Part shown: positions 54,452 to 62,959 of the stretch, piece after piece
Layout of the letters: each line of letters starts with the position of its first letter
Numbering within the stretch: position 1 is the first letter of the stretch
From: an uncultured Methanobrevibacter sp.
GTDB lineage: Archaea; Methanobacteriota; Methanobacteria; Methanobacteriales; Methanobacteriaceae
Length of the DNA: 62,959 nt
Direction: 5' to 3'
Assembly: GCA_902789505.1 (NCBI GenBank)
Contig: CADAOO010000023.1
Location: 1 to 62,959 of the forward strand
Translations under genes and position numbers: made by a program
The notes under the pieces: generated by a model
What the model saw: the letters and a program-made list of their open reading frames with translations, nothing else
Told to the model about the DNA's origin: nothing
Database searches by the model: none

Positions 54452-55873
54452 TTAAATTCCCAATCTTTCAAATTCATCATTAAGGAAAATTTTGATATTG
54501 TTACGGGCAATTTCAACCATTTCAGGAGCAGGACCTCCAGGAACGGCTCTGATTTTAACGTTTTCAGCAGGATTTAAAGCCCTTTGAATCAAATCGTCTG
54601 ACAGGTTTAACTCATCAAAACCCAATTCAACAGCAATATCATCAATAAACCTGGAAGTGATATCCTCTTCAGCCATATTGCTGGCTGTAGCCTCATTAAC
54701 TATTCTTCCCACAATTTTATGGGCTGTCCTGAATGGAATCTGTTTTTCACGAACCATAATGTCAGCCAGATCAGTTGCTGTTGCGAAGTTCTTGCCTGCA
54801 AGCTCCGCACATCTGTCCACTTTGAACTCAACAGTAAGCATCATCTTTGTAACGATGGATAATGTTTCCTTAGTTACCTTTACTGCATTCCATAAATGAG
54901 GAGTTATTTCCTGCAAATCCCTGTTGTATGTGTACGGAATAGCTTTCAGGATTGTCAATATAGTTATCAGTTCACCGGTGGCAATGCTGGTTTTTCCTCT
55001 GGCAAGCTCTGCCACATCAGGGTTTTTCTTTTGAGGCATAATAGAAGAAGTTGATGAATATTCATCGGCCATTTCAATAACACCGAATTCGTAAGTGCTC
55101 CATAATACCAGTTCTTCACAGATTTTAGCTAATGTAGAAGATAATGCAACTAAATCAAAGACTGTTTCTGTAATGAAATCACGTGCTGAAACGCCGTCCA
55201 TTGAATTTTCAAGATATGCATCGAAACCCAGCAAATCTGTAGTTAACTGTCTGTTGATTGGAAAACTGGTGGTAGCCATAGCTGCAGACCCCAACGGATT
55301 CAAATTAACGCGTTTATATGTATCACCCAAACGTTCATAATCCCTTTTAAGTGCCTGGACATGAGCCATAAGGTGATGGGCTATTGTAATCGGTTGAGCG
55401 TGCTGCAGGTGAGTGAAACCTATGAAAATATCTTCAAGGTGTTCGCCGGCCATTTCAACCAGCCCTTCCATAAACTCCAAAATGCCAATCTGAATTTCTT
55501 CAATCATTTCCCTTAAAACCAGCCTCACATCACATGCAACCTGGTCATTACGTGATTTTGCGGTATGCATATAACCTGCCTGAGGACCTATTTTAGAGGT
55601 TACGTAGTTTTCGATTGCCATGTGAACATCTTCAACAGAAGCATCAAAGACCAAAGCGTCAAATCCTTCCTCTTTGAGATTATCCAGTGCACATAATATA
55701 TTATCTGCAATTTCTCCATCGATAATCCCTTCATGCTTCAGCATTGAGGTGTGGGCAAAATTAGTTTTAATATCCGCTTCAAAAAGAACTTTGTCTGCAT
55801 CATATGATGAAGTGTATTCAGCTGCTTCATCAGTCATCCCAGTCTTAAAACGACCATTTCTAATATTATCCAA
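54452..55873 (-). CDS. argH: argininosuccinate lyase
   Basis: The 473-residue enzyme splits argininosuccinate into arginine and fumarate. It has GRFKTGMTDEAAEYTSSYDA at the N-terminus, the catalytic signature TSSIMPQKKNPDVAELARGK and HTAKSRNDQVACDVRLVLRE. Length is normal. It sits downstream of the ribosomal cluster (S27ae) on the same strand, with AT-rich sequence between. Confidence 0.95.
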   Translation of the reverse strand: MDNIRNGRFKTGMTDEAAEYTSSYDADKVLFEADIKTNFAHTSMLKHEGIIDGEIADNILCALDNLKEEGFDALVFDASVEDVHMAIENYVTSKIGPQAGYMHTAKSRNDQVACDVRLVLREMIEEIQIGILEFMEGLVEMAGEHLEDIFIGFTHLQHAQPITIAHHLMAHVQALKRDYERLGDTYKRVNLNPLGSAAMATTSFPINRQLTTDLLGFDAYLENSMDGVSARDFITETVFDLVALSSTLAKICEELVLWSTYEFGVIEMADEYSSTSSIMPQKKNPDVAELARGKTSIATGELITILTILKAIPYTYNRDLQEITPHLWNAVKVTKETLSIVTKMMLTVEFKVDRCAELAGKNFATATDLADIMVREKQIPFRTAHKIVGRIVNEATASNMAEEDITSRFIDDIAVELGFDELNLSDDLIQRALNPAENVKIRAVPGGPAPEMVEIARNNIKIFLNDEFERLGI

Positions 55874-55943
55874 AGAAATCCCTTCTAAAAAATATATTAA
55901 AAATAAAAATAAATAAAAAAAAGAAATGAAGATTTAAAAAATC

Positions 55944-56096
55944 TTATTTTTTCATTTCGGTGTATCCACATTTACCACAAGCGAATCTGTCACCATGGTC
56001 AGCCATGAATACTCCTTCACCACAACGAGGACAAATTGGGTTTTTTCTTTCAACTTTGTCGCCATCTACTTTATAAAGATCAGATTTTCTTACCAT
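55944..56096 (-). CDS. rps27ae: ribosomal protein S27ae
   Basis: The 50-residue small-subunit zinc-finger protein reads [20 protein letters not shown], then [20 protein letters not shown] and [10 protein letters not shown], with all four zinc cysteines. It lacks the ubiquitin fusion of eukaryotes, as usual in archaea. It follows S24e by nine bases. Confidence 0.95.
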   Translation of the reverse strand: MVRKSDLYKVDGDKVERKNPICPRCGEGVFMADHGDRFACGKCGYTEMKK

Positions 56097-56105
56097 TCAA
56101 ATCAC

Positions 56106-56426
56106 CTATTCTTCTGCTTCATCTGCTTCTTCTTCAGCAGGTTCTTCAGGTTCTTCATTTTTAGCAATTACATGTTTTGCTTCAATGTATTTTAAATCGT
56201 CAACAGTATCATAAACTTTAGCGTATCCTATAGCTTTAGGTTCACCGTAGTGTGGCTGTACATTGTCGACAACGATTAAATCTTTTTTAGTGTTTAATAA
56301 AGCAACTAATTTTGATTTAATGTCTAAAAGTTTAGGAGTTGCTTCTCCATCGTAATCAACATAAAATTTAATTTCTTTTCTGTTAAAAACTTTATTTTCT
56401 TTTTCTTCAATAAATTCAATTTCCAT
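56106..56426 (-). CDS. rps24e: ribosomal protein S24e
   Basis: This 106-residue protein has the S24e core MEIEFIEEKENKVFNRKEIK and NVQPHYGEPKAIGYAKVYD. It has an acidic C-terminal tail (EEPEEPAEEEADEAEE). It is part of the cluster L7Ae, S28e, L24e, Ndk, aIF5B, S6e, aIF2 gamma, PIN, RpoE', RpoE'', DUF359, S24e and S27ae. Confidence 0.95.
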   Translation of the reverse strand: MEIEFIEEKENKVFNRKEIKFYVDYDGEATPKLLDIKSKLVALLNTKKDLIVVDNVQPHYGEPKAIGYAKVYDTVDDLKYIEAKHVIAKNEEPEEPAEEEADEAEE

Positions 56427-56443
56427 TATAAAACCTCATTTAT

Positions 56444-56953
56444 TCATTCTTCAATAAATCCGTCAATAAGCTTTTGAGCTTTAATTTTCATGTCAGAAAC
56501 TTTTAAAAGCACCAACCCCTCATTGGGTTGTCCATAAAGAATTGTAGTTTCCGGATTTGCCATTAGGATGCAAGGAAGAACTGCAAGATCTTCTTCCCCT
56601 GCTACTTCAATTACATAACATTCGCCACTGTCAGATAATTCAAGAGCTTGGCCTATGGTTTCCCATAGATCATCTGTAATGGTTCCGGCAGGATTTTCAG
56701 CCTTCAAAATATTTTCCGCATGTATAACATCATGAGTATGATTTTTTCTTTGAATTAAATTATCAATTATTCCAATATTCGGATATAATTCATATTTTGT
56801 AAGATTGGCAAATGTTGCATCACCAACAGAAATTAAAAACTCGGAAGACTTAATCTCTTCAATAGCATCTTCAAAGTTTGGATATAATTTGCCTAATGGC
56901 TTTTTAAGTTCAGTTATTATATCTTTATTTAATTCTGCATCTAAACGTAACAC
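56444..56953 (-). CDS. GTP-dependent dephospho-CoA kinase (DUF359)
   Basis: The 169-residue protein has the DUF359 pattern: PNFEDAIEEIKSSEFLISVG, VGDATFANLTKYELYPNIGI, and EVAGEEDLAVLPCILMANPE. Family members phosphorylate dephospho-CoA with GTP, the last step of archaeal CoA synthesis. It lies in the ribosomal/transcription cluster, as in other archaea. It complements phosphopantothenate synthetase at 4.8 kb. Confidence 0.9.
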   Translation of the reverse strand: MLRLDAELNKDIITELKKPLGKLYPNFEDAIEEIKSSEFLISVGDATFANLTKYELYPNIGIIDNLIQRKNHTHDVIHAENILKAENPAGTITDDLWETIGQALELSDSGECYVIEVAGEEDLAVLPCILMANPETTILYGQPNEGLVLLKVSDMKIKAQKLIDGFIEE

Positions 56954-56963
56954 AAAAAACCCT

Positions 56964-57140
56964 CTATCTTACTCTTAAACAATATTCACCTGGAAGTTTA
57001 ATATTCAATTCTTTAGCAATATCGGAATCTTCAGGATCAGTTATTATTAAAAGACCACTCCAATTGTCTGAAGTTGTGCCTCCACATGATGGACAATGAT
57101 CTTTATCTGAAATCATTTTACAAACTGTACAAGCTTTCAT
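56964..57140 (-). CDS. rpoE2: RNA polymerase-associated RpoE''/Spt4
   Basis: The 58-residue protein reads [20 protein letters not shown], then [20 protein letters not shown] and ends [10 protein letters not shown]. The zinc ribbon and length match archaeal Spt4, partner of Spt5 in transcription elongation. Its ATG at 57140 overlaps the stop of rpoE1 (ATGA). Confidence 0.95.
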   Translation of the reverse strand: MKACTVCKMISDKDHCPSCGGTTSDNWSGLLIITDPEDSDIAKELNIKLPGEYCLRVR

Positions 57141-57721
57141 TCTCCACCCTTCTTACTTTTTTCTTTAGCTTCTTCAATCCATTCAAATCTACCTAAATTA
57201 GGTTGTCTCATAGTGAGCGGGATTTTGGAATTTCTGTTATTTTCGATATTGTTTGTAGATTCGTCTTTAATGGAAACACTGACCGCTCTAGCTCTAACCA
57301 AATCCCCAACATCCAAAGACTTATTAGATTCCTTAGCGAGTAATGCTCCTCTTTTTGCATCATAATTGATGTAATCATCAGTGACCTGAGAAACATGTAT
57401 CAAACCGTCCATAGGTCCAATTCTTACAAATGCGCCATAATCAACAATATCGATTACTTCACCATCGAAAATTTCATGTTGTTCCGGTTTAAAGAAAATT
57501 GCTTCAAAGATAACATTATGATATGCTGCACCGTCACCCATAATGAGCCTACCTTCACCAATTTCAACTATATCATTAACACAGATAAGTAAACCGAGTT
57601 TTTTATCTAAACGACCTTCATAAGTTTCGTTTAAAGTTTCGATAGCAACTTCTTTAAGAGGATTTTCAAACTTGTAAGGTGGAATTCTTACAGTATCCTC
57701 GATTTTTGTTTTATAATACAA
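57137..57721 (-). CDS. rpoE1: DNA-directed RNA polymerase subunit E' (Rpo7)
   Basis: The 194-residue protein reads [20 protein letters not shown] with an S1/OB domain [20 protein letters not shown]. It is the Rpo7 homolog of eukaryotic Rpb7, forming with Rpo4 the stalk that binds nascent RNA. The stop overlaps the start of rpoE2. Confidence 0.95.
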   Translation of the reverse strand: MYYKTKIEDTVRIPPYKFENPLKEVAIETLNETYEGRLDKKLGLLICVNDIVEIGEGRLIMGDGAAYHNVIFEAIFFKPEQHEIFDGEVIDIVDYGAFVRIGPMDGLIHVSQVTDDYINYDAKRGALLAKESNKSLDVGDLVRARAVSVSIKDESTNNIENNRNSKIPLTMRQPNLGRFEWIEEAKEKSKKGGE

Positions 57722-57756
57722 AATAATCCCTCATTTCTTAATAAGTTTAATTAATA

Positions 57757-58149
57757 TTATATTTTACCATCAACAGCAATATATCTTTTTTGTCTCAGAT
57801 ATGCTACTGTGATACCCTTTTCTTTTGCACGATTTTTTAATTCAATATCATTTGTAGCTAATACTTCTGAAACTCTAAGTAACGCATCATCCACAGTTTC
57901 ATTTTCCAATAATGAAATATCCTTTATTTCAATTTTTGAAGAATTAGCTAACTTCAAGGCCAAATTCGCATTCAACCTTGTTTTTCCTTTATTGTTATTT
58001 TTCAAACCCTTCAATTCATTGATAACAAAGCTCGGAGTAGTTAATTTATAAGAAGGTAATGTTTTTTCAAGTTCAGTGATTACATCCACATTGAACTGAA
58101 AAGGAACCATAAAAAAATTGGTATCAATCACAATTTCTTTAGAGTTCAT
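57757..58149 (-). CDS. PIN-domain protein (archaeal rRNA-processing type)
   Basis: The 130-residue PIN-domain protein has D8 in VIDTNFFMVP, then E44 in SFVINELKGL and D100 in VLATNDIELKNRAKEKGI, giving the acidic site of PIN ribonucleases. Within this conserved cluster its place between aIF2 gamma and RpoE' matches an Fcf1/Utp24-like gene in other archaea rather than a VapC toxin; no antitoxin is adjacent. Confidence 0.82.
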   Translation of the reverse strand: MNSKEIVIDTNFFMVPFQFNVDVITELEKTLPSYKLTTPSFVINELKGLKNNNKGKTRLNANLALKLANSSKIEIKDISLLENETVDDALLRVSEVLATNDIELKNRAKEKGITVAYLRQKRYIAVDGKI

Positions 58150-58159
58150 TATTTGCCCT

Positions 58160-59374
58160 CTATTTAATAATACCGTAACCGATTAATCTCCAACGAGCAC
58201 CGACTCTACGGCTTAAAGCTACCCTATCGCCCGGACTAGCACAAACAGGTAATTTGAGAGTAACTTCAACATTATTTTTCTTGGTTGAAGTGACAACACC
58301 AATTGTGGTTGTAGTACCGCAATTAATCATTAAAGCTTCTTTAATTTTAATTGGAGTAACGTCACGTTCTTCTTTAGTACCTACAACACGGTCAAGCAAA
58401 TTAGCTTCCATTTTGAAACTGTTCAATACATCCGGCAAGGTACCTTCTTCACCTGCAACAGTTCCGGATAACGAATCTGACTTGGTTAAAGATGGATCTA
58501 ATTTAGTTGCAATACCTACAAGTCCTCCAGGACCTATCTCTTCAACCTGCTTGCCGTTGGCTTCCAGACCGATAATTTCTGATTTGAGGGTGATTCTCTC
58601 ACCGTTGTTGGAAGGGCCTGGCCTGATTTCAATAGTGTCCCCAAGTTTGAATTTTCCTTGGACTAAAGTACCGCCAATAACTCCTCCTTTAATCTTATCA
58701 GCGCCGGAACCAGGTTTGTTGATATCGAATGACCTTGCTACATGCATCAATGTAGTGTCATCAACATTCCTTTCCGGAGGTTGAATTTGTTCAAGCATTG
58801 TTTCTATTAAGATATCAATATTAGCACCTTGTTGAGCAGATACAGGTATTATTAATGCATCTTCAGCACAAGTACCTTTAACAAATTCCTTAATTTCATT
58901 ATAACTTTCTATAGCTCTTTCTTTTGAAACAATATCAATTTTATTTTGAACTACGATAACATCTTTAACACCAATAACGTCAAGTGCCATGAGATGTTCT
59001 TTAGTTTGTGGTTGTGGACAAGACTCATTTGCAGCAATTACTAAAACTGCACCATCCATAATAGCCGCACCAGATAACATAGTCGCCATAAGAGTTTCGT
59101 GACCTGGAGCATCAACAAAAGACACTTTTCTGATTAATTCAGTTTCGCTACCACAGATTTCACATTTTTTAGAAGTAGTGTAACATTCAGGTTCGCCGCA
59201 ATTAGGACATTTCCTAAATTCAATGTCTGCATAACCTAAACGAATAGAAATACCTCTTTTTGTTTCCTCACTGTGAGTATCAGTCCAAATTCCTGATAAT
59301 GCCTTGGTAAGAGTAGTCTTACCATGGTCTACGTGACCAACTAAACCTATGTTAACATCTGACTGTACGTTCAC
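58160..59374 (-). CDS. translation initiation factor aIF2, gamma subunit
   Basis: The 404-residue GTPase delivers initiator tRNA to the ribosome. G1 is [25 protein letters not shown] is G3 and NKID is G4. The zinc knuckle [20 protein letters not shown] is typical of aIF2 gamma. Length is normal. The PIN gene follows directly. Confidence 0.96.
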   Translation of the reverse strand: MNVQSDVNIGLVGHVDHGKTTLTKALSGIWTDTHSEETKRGISIRLGYADIEFRKCPNCGEPECYTTSKKCEICGSETELIRKVSFVDAPGHETLMATMLSGAAIMDGAVLVIAANESCPQPQTKEHLMALDVIGVKDVIVVQNKIDIVSKERAIESYNEIKEFVKGTCAEDALIIPVSAQQGANIDILIETMLEQIQPPERNVDDTTLMHVARSFDINKPGSGADKIKGGVIGGTLVQGKFKLGDTIEIRPGPSNNGERITLKSEIIGLEANGKQVEEIGPGGLVGIATKLDPSLTKSDSLSGTVAGEEGTLPDVLNSFKMEANLLDRVVGTKEERDVTPIKIKEALMINCGTTTTIGVVTSTKKNNVEVTLKLPVCASPGDRVALSRRVGARWRLIGYGIIK

Positions 59375-59436
59375 AGATAACCACCTTTTTTTATAATTTA
59401 ATTCAACTCAAATGTAAAATAAGAAAAATAGTAGAA

Positions 59437-59820
59437 CTATTCTTCCTCTTCTTCACCAGCACCAATAATTTCAGCTATTGATTTGCTTCCAGCTTCAGTA
59501 ACTACAGTGTTGATTTGTACAATATCTTCAGCAATAGTGTTTCCTCTTACGGTTTTTCTTTTTTTAACACCATCAGCTTTAGGATGATAACCAATACCGC
59601 CAGTTAATAAACTTTTTATTCTCCTAGTACCGGAAACATCTTTTTTCATGGTAAAACCATTTTTATCACTACCACCAGTGATTTTTAAAGTGTAACCGTC
59701 TAAACCAACAATTCCACCATCAAATTCATCACCGATGACTAATCCGTTAAAAGCTTTGGTCTCATCTACTTCAAATTGATGAGATTCAGCCCCTTGAGAC
59801 ACAACAACTTTGAATGCCAT
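59437..59820 (-). CDS. rps6e: ribosomal protein S6e
   Basis: The 127-residue protein has the S6e signature AFKVVVSQGAESHQFEVDET and GGSDKNGFTMKKDVSGTRRI, then TGGIGYHPKADGVKKRKTVR. It ends with an acidic tail. An AGGAGG site lies upstream. It sits between aIF5B and aIF2 gamma in the cluster. Confidence 0.96.
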   Translation of the reverse strand: MAFKVVVSQGAESHQFEVDETKAFNGLVIGDEFDGGIVGLDGYTLKITGGSDKNGFTMKKDVSGTRRIKSLLTGGIGYHPKADGVKKRKTVRGNTIAEDIVQINTVVTEAGSKSIAEIIGAGEEEEE

Positions 59821-59857
59821 GGTATTTCCTCCTTAGTTTTTTTATAAACCCAATTTA

Positions 59858-61648
59858 TTATTCAAAAAGACCAAATTTTCCCCAATCTGGATCCTGTTTA
59901 CGTTTGATTTCTAAAAATTCATATAAAGTTTCAAATTCATCTTCAGTTAATTTTTCTTTAAATTCCCTTTCAATGAATTTATAATGTTTTTCAGGGATAT
60001 CAATATATAATTCATCCCCTTCATCGAAATGTTTTCCTACAATCGCATCTTTAATAGCCATTGCAACCCTTTGACCTCTGGAAATATCCGGTAATGTTTC
60101 GCCCTTATCTTCCATACTGGCAATTACACCTACATATTCCCCATTTTTATTAATTAATGTCTGACCCTGTTTAACTGTACCGCTAATGGATTCAATTCCA
60201 ATAATGGCAGGTTTACTTTGACGGAAAACCAATTTTGGTAAGGCCATGAATTTAGCCGGTTTAATAATGGCATCATAAAACGCCTTTTTCTTGGCGTTTT
60301 CCATTTCCTCAATCCATGCCTCATAATCTTCAATAATCTGATAGATTACATCACCCTCAAACAGTTTAACATCTGAATTATTAAGGTCATCTACAGAGTT
60401 CGGGTGAACATTTACATTAAACGCGATGATTGCACCGTGTGAATCATTTTCATTCAATGCAATGGATGAATTAATAATATCTCTACGATTAACGTCACCA
60501 ATGTCAGCTTCACGAATAGGAATATCCAATTCCCTCAATAACTTAACAATAGCTTCAAGAGAACCCAATGTATCTGCTTTAACTAAAATTCCTTCATCTT
60601 CAGTGCTAATAGTGATATCCTCAATCTCTTTTAAGATTTCCTCTTCAACATTTTCAGCATCGCTTAAAACCCTAAGCGGTGAACCGGAAATGACATTATC
60701 CAAATTAGGAGCAGCGATTTTAATACCTGCCGCTGCAACCACTTCATCAAATTTTTGGAATTTCTTCTTGGAGTCCCTCATTTCCTCAAGGGGAAGCGGT
60801 CTTAAAATAGATCGGATTTTTGTAGTTAAAACTTCATTTGAAGAAGTCATCAAAGCTATTTCGTCATTGGTTCGTAAAACCCCATCATAAATAATACTAT
60901 CAATAGTTAGACCTAATCCTGTTTCTTCTTTAACTTCCAGAACAGTACCTTTTGCAGGAGCATCCTCATTGATTTCAAGCTGTTCAGTCAAATATTCCTG
61001 GGCAAGTCCCAAAAGCATAGCTAAAACTTCAATAATTCCTTCACCGGACCTGGCGCTGATTGGAATAATACTGATTTGTGAAGCGAAATTGCTTACCCTG
61101 TCAAATCTTTCGGACTGGAAACCCTCCTTGTGAAGAGTGCCTACAATTTCATAAATTTTTGTATCCAAATCCTGCTTAACACTTTGAGCCTGTTTTTCAA
61201 ATGACTCTTTGAAAGAAGCCCCTTCATGTGTTTCCCAACCGAATAACATATCGATTTTATTAGCCACAACAATGAATGGAGTTCTATACATTTTAAGAAT
61301 GTTCAATGCTTCATAGGTTTGCGGTTTAAAACCGTCATTGATATCGACAATCAACACGGCCAAATCTGCTAAAGCACCGCCACGTTTTCTTAAGCTGGTA
61401 AATGCTGCATGGCCTGGAGTATCAATAAAGAATAATCCCGGAATTAAATCTTTAATAGTTAATCTAGATATAAAATTTCCACAGATTTCTTCAATAGTAT
61501 CGTTAGGTATTTCTGTAGCACCAATGTGTTGAGTAATACCTCCTGCTTCCTTATCAGCAATAGTACTACCTCTGATATAATCTAACAATGTAGTTTTTCC
61601 ATGGTCCACATGACCTAATACTGATACAATCGGGGATCTGATTTTCAT
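59858..61648 (-). CDS. infB: translation initiation factor aIF5B (IF-2 homolog)
   Basis: The 596-residue GTPase begins [20 protein letters not shown] and has [12 protein letters not shown] (switch I), DTPGHAAF (G3) and NKIDML (G4). The C-terminal domains extend to [20 protein letters not shown]. It aids ribosomal subunit joining. Size fits archaeal aIF5B without an intein, which some methanogens carry at this gene. Confidence 0.96.
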   Translation of the reverse strand: MKIRSPIVSVLGHVDHGKTTLLDYIRGSTIADKEAGGITQHIGATEIPNDTIEEICGNFISRLTIKDLIPGLFFIDTPGHAAFTSLRKRGGALADLAVLIVDINDGFKPQTYEALNILKMYRTPFIVVANKIDMLFGWETHEGASFKESFEKQAQSVKQDLDTKIYEIVGTLHKEGFQSERFDRVSNFASQISIIPISARSGEGIIEVLAMLLGLAQEYLTEQLEINEDAPAKGTVLEVKEETGLGLTIDSIIYDGVLRTNDEIALMTSSNEVLTTKIRSILRPLPLEEMRDSKKKFQKFDEVVAAAGIKIAAPNLDNVISGSPLRVLSDAENVEEEILKEIEDITISTEDEGILVKADTLGSLEAIVKLLRELDIPIREADIGDVNRRDIINSSIALNENDSHGAIIAFNVNVHPNSVDDLNNSDVKLFEGDVIYQIIEDYEAWIEEMENAKKKAFYDAIIKPAKFMALPKLVFRQSKPAIIGIESISGTVKQGQTLINKNGEYVGVIASMEDKGETLPDISRGQRVAMAIKDAIVGKHFDEGDELYIDIPEKHYKFIEREFKEKLTEDEFETLYEFLEIKRKQDPDWGKFGLFE

Positions 61649-61686
61649 AGTATCTTTCTTAATAATAAACTTTTAAAATCTTAAAT

Positions 61687-62139
61687 TTATTCATAAATTA
61701 AATCATTATCGACGATTTCATAATCGCAAATTTCATCTTCATTAAAGAAAAGAGCGATTTCTCTTTCAGCAGATTCCGGAGCATCGGAAGCATGAATAAT
61801 GTTTCTACCTGTATCCATACCGAAGTCTCCTCTGATAGTTCCAAGATCAGCTTCTAAAGGATTGGTTGCGCCAACAATTTTTCTGATAGTTGTAATTGCT
61901 TCTTCACCTTCAATCACCATTGCTAATGACGGTGAGGATGTGATGTATTCAACTAAACTTGGGAAAAATGGTTTTTCAGCATGTTCTCCATAATGAGTTT
62001 TTGCTAAATCTTCATCGATTTGAATTAATTTAACAGCTACAATTTGAAGACCTTTGTCTTCAAAACGGGATAATATTTTACCCATAAGACGTCTTTGGAC
62101 AGCGTCCGGTTTCATCATAACAAAACTTTTTTGAATCAT
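61687..62139 (-). CDS. ndk: nucleoside diphosphate kinase
   Basis: The 150-residue enzyme moves phosphate between nucleoside tri- and diphosphates. It begins [20 protein letters not shown], and the catalytic His is in [20 protein letters not shown]. Length is normal. Its start overlaps the L24e stop (ATGA), indicating coupled translation. Confidence 0.96.
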   Translation of the reverse strand: MIQKSFVMMKPDAVQRRLMGKILSRFEDKGLQIVAVKLIQIDEDLAKTHYGEHAEKPFFPSLVEYITSSPSLAMVIEGEEAITTIRKIVGATNPLEADLGTIRGDFGMDTGRNIIHASDAPESAEREIALFFNEDEICDYEIVDNDLIYE

Positions 62140-62297
62140 TCTTTAACCCATTTAACTTTTCTTGAAACTCTTCCGAGTTTAATCATATTTTTTTCACATT
62201 TACTGCTACAAAAGAAATAAATTGAACCGTCTCTTTTGACGTACATTTTTCCTGTACCATCTTCTATTTCCTTTTTACAGAATGAACAAGTTCTCAT
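62136..62297 (-). CDS. rpl24e: ribosomal protein L24e
   Basis: The 53-residue zinc-finger ribosomal protein reads [20 protein letters not shown], then [20 protein letters not shown], with the CxxC...CxxxC zinc site. Its ATG at 62297 follows the disrupted S28e gene by about 14 bases; the stop overlaps ndk. Confidence 0.95.
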   Translation of the reverse strand: MRTCSFCKKEIEDGTGKMYVKRDGSIYFFCSSKCEKNMIKLGRVSRKVKWVKE

Positions 62298-62311
62298 GTT
62301 CTTACACCTTC

Positions 62312-62510
62312 TTATGGAGTCTTAATTTCTTTAGCTTCTCTAATTGTATCAAGTAACATTAAAATGTCACCTTCGACCCATAATGTTTCTTGTTAAAATT
62401 CTTCCTTTATCTCTACCATCGAGGATTCTGCATTTAATTTGCATTACCTCACCAGTCATTCCAGTTCTTTTTAAAACTTCAATGACTTCAGCAGGAGTTC
62501 CTTCTTCCAT
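62312..62510 (-). pseudogene. rps28e: ribosomal protein S28e with a small frame-breaking deletion
   Basis: The ATG at 62510 encodes [20 protein letters not shown] through [14 protein letters not shown], matching S28e, then RR and a stop at 62367. The normal C-terminal part, [20 protein letters not shown], follows in another frame to TAA at 62312-62314. The total of 199 bases is 8 short of the 207 expected for 68 residues, and the missing bases map to the junction near 62374 (before GAAGGTGAC), where PVR should be encoded. S28e is expected to be essential, so a sequence error is likely. Confidence 0.85.
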
Positions 62511-62543
62511 TTAAATCACCGTAAATTCATTAAAAGAATTTGC

Positions 62544-62912
62544 TTATTCTTTTAATTCAGCAACTTTTTCAACAATTTCACTAACAATAGCTTCAGCATC
62601 ACCAGCATCAACAATACATGCAGATGCAGTACCGACAGTTAAACCTGCAGCTCCACCAACTTGTTCTTTGGTAGGTAAGTATGCGTAAGGAATTTCTTTT
62701 TCTTCAGCTAATACAGGAATGTGTGCAACGATTTCAGCAGGATCAACATCTTCTGCGATAACTACTAATTTTGCATCTCCTCTTTCGATAAATTTAGTTA
62801 CTTCGTTAGTACCTTTTGCTACTTTACCAGTAGATTGTGCGGTTTCTAATGCTTCTTCAACTTGTTTAGCTAATTCTTCAGGTGTGTCAAATTTTACATA
62901 AATGTTTGCCAT
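62544..62912 (-). CDS. rpl7ae: ribosomal protein L7Ae
   Basis: The 122-residue protein reads MANIYVKFDTPEELAKQVEE, and has KGTNEVTKFIERGDAKLVVI and YLPTKEQVGGAAGLTVGTAS, the kink-turn binding core. It acts in the ribosome, box C/D and H/ACA RNPs and RNase P. The ATG at 62912 follows a strong GGAGGT. It is the first gene of the cluster within this window. Confidence 0.96.
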   Translation of the reverse strand: MANIYVKFDTPEELAKQVEEALETAQSTGKVAKGTNEVTKFIERGDAKLVVIAEDVDPAEIVAHIPVLAEEKEIPYAYLPTKEQVGGAAGLTVGTASACIVDAGDAEAIVSEIVEKVAELKE

Positions 62913-62959
62913 AAAATATACCTCCTTTTTCATCTGGCTATGCCATCCATCGGCAGATA
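62913..62959 (-). promoter_or_regulatory. L7Ae leader with folding potential
   Basis: Upstream of the GGAGGT site the minus strand reads ATCTGCCGATGG, then ATGGCATAGCCAGATGA. ATCTG/CAGAT could pair around GA-rich internal sequence. Archaeal L7Ae is known to bind kink-turns in its own leader in some species. The window ends too soon to judge. Confidence 0.3.

Noticed and set aside
57757-58149. PIN-domain gene considered as a VapC toxin
   Set aside because: No antitoxin is adjacent and the place is conserved within the archaeal translation cluster.

Overview
The window is a low-GC chromosomal segment from a hydrogenotrophic methanogenic archaeon of the order Methanobacteriales, most like Methanobrevibacter. 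The evidence is archaeal information-processing genes (aIF2 gamma, aIF5B, RpoE' and RpoE'', S6e, S24e, S27ae, S28e, L24e, L37e, L7Ae, LSm), methanogen genes (MtrH, an F420 hydrogenase beta-like protein, ArfB for F420 and riboflavin, archaeal phosphopantothenate synthetase, GTP-dependent dephospho-CoA kinase), a class III (QxSxEYL-type) pilin with its peptidase, archaeal TATA boxes and poly-T terminators. Ribosome binding sites are often GGTGAT rather than GGAGG; both pair with the conserved AUCACCUCCU end of archaeal 16S rRNA.

Layout. 1-9 kb: a partial FrhB-like gene, an EFR1 ferredoxin, a HEAT-repeat and RNase H-like gene pair, a candidate structured RNA (about 4206-4338), CoA biosynthesis (phosphopantothenate synthetase), a diphthamide-type ligase, and a pilin/prepilin peptidase pair. 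9-20 kb: CTP synthase, a TPR gene with a frameshift, an esterase, a GNAT acetyltransferase, a MATE transporter, a flavodoxin, then the apgM/hom/ACT/gatC/asnB cluster, in which hom and gatC are both broken. 20-30 kb: a PadR regulator facing away from an mtrH that stands alone in this window, an ABC transporter with two DUF4013 proteins and an XRE regulator, AzlCD, a MetX-CBS fusion overlapping RNase III. 30-38 kb: hypothetical genes, LSm-L37e, a Panacea-type protein, an IS200/IS605-type element carrying only TnpB, a PUA protein, ArfB, IMPACT/YigZ, three tiny rubredoxins and a hexapeptide-repeat acyltransferase. 38-54 kb: membrane and secreted proteins, a heterodimeric ABC exporter, an SDR, a decayed mobile patch (46.4-47.4 kb), a second MATE transporter, MetY, a JAB-like two-gene unit, redox enzymes and a KH/PP-loop protein. 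54-63 kb: argH and the conserved archaeal translation/transcription cluster running from L7Ae to S27ae on the minus strand.

Genes working together. Homoserine dehydrogenase, MetX and MetY form one aspartate-to-methionine route, but hom lacks an internal segment in this sequence. The broken frames in hom, gatC, rps28e and the TPR gene include genes expected to be essential, so sequence or assembly error is a leading explanation and should be tested first. The most interesting unexplained signals are the candidate RNA at 4206-4338, one upstream element (TTTTCARRTGCTCTC) at fixed distance from the TATA boxes of three neighbouring transcription units, a tnpB-less guide-RNA-like scaffold at 46.5 kb whose hairpin is conserved despite base changes, a dispersed repeat of about 110 bp, and the mtrH leader hairpin.
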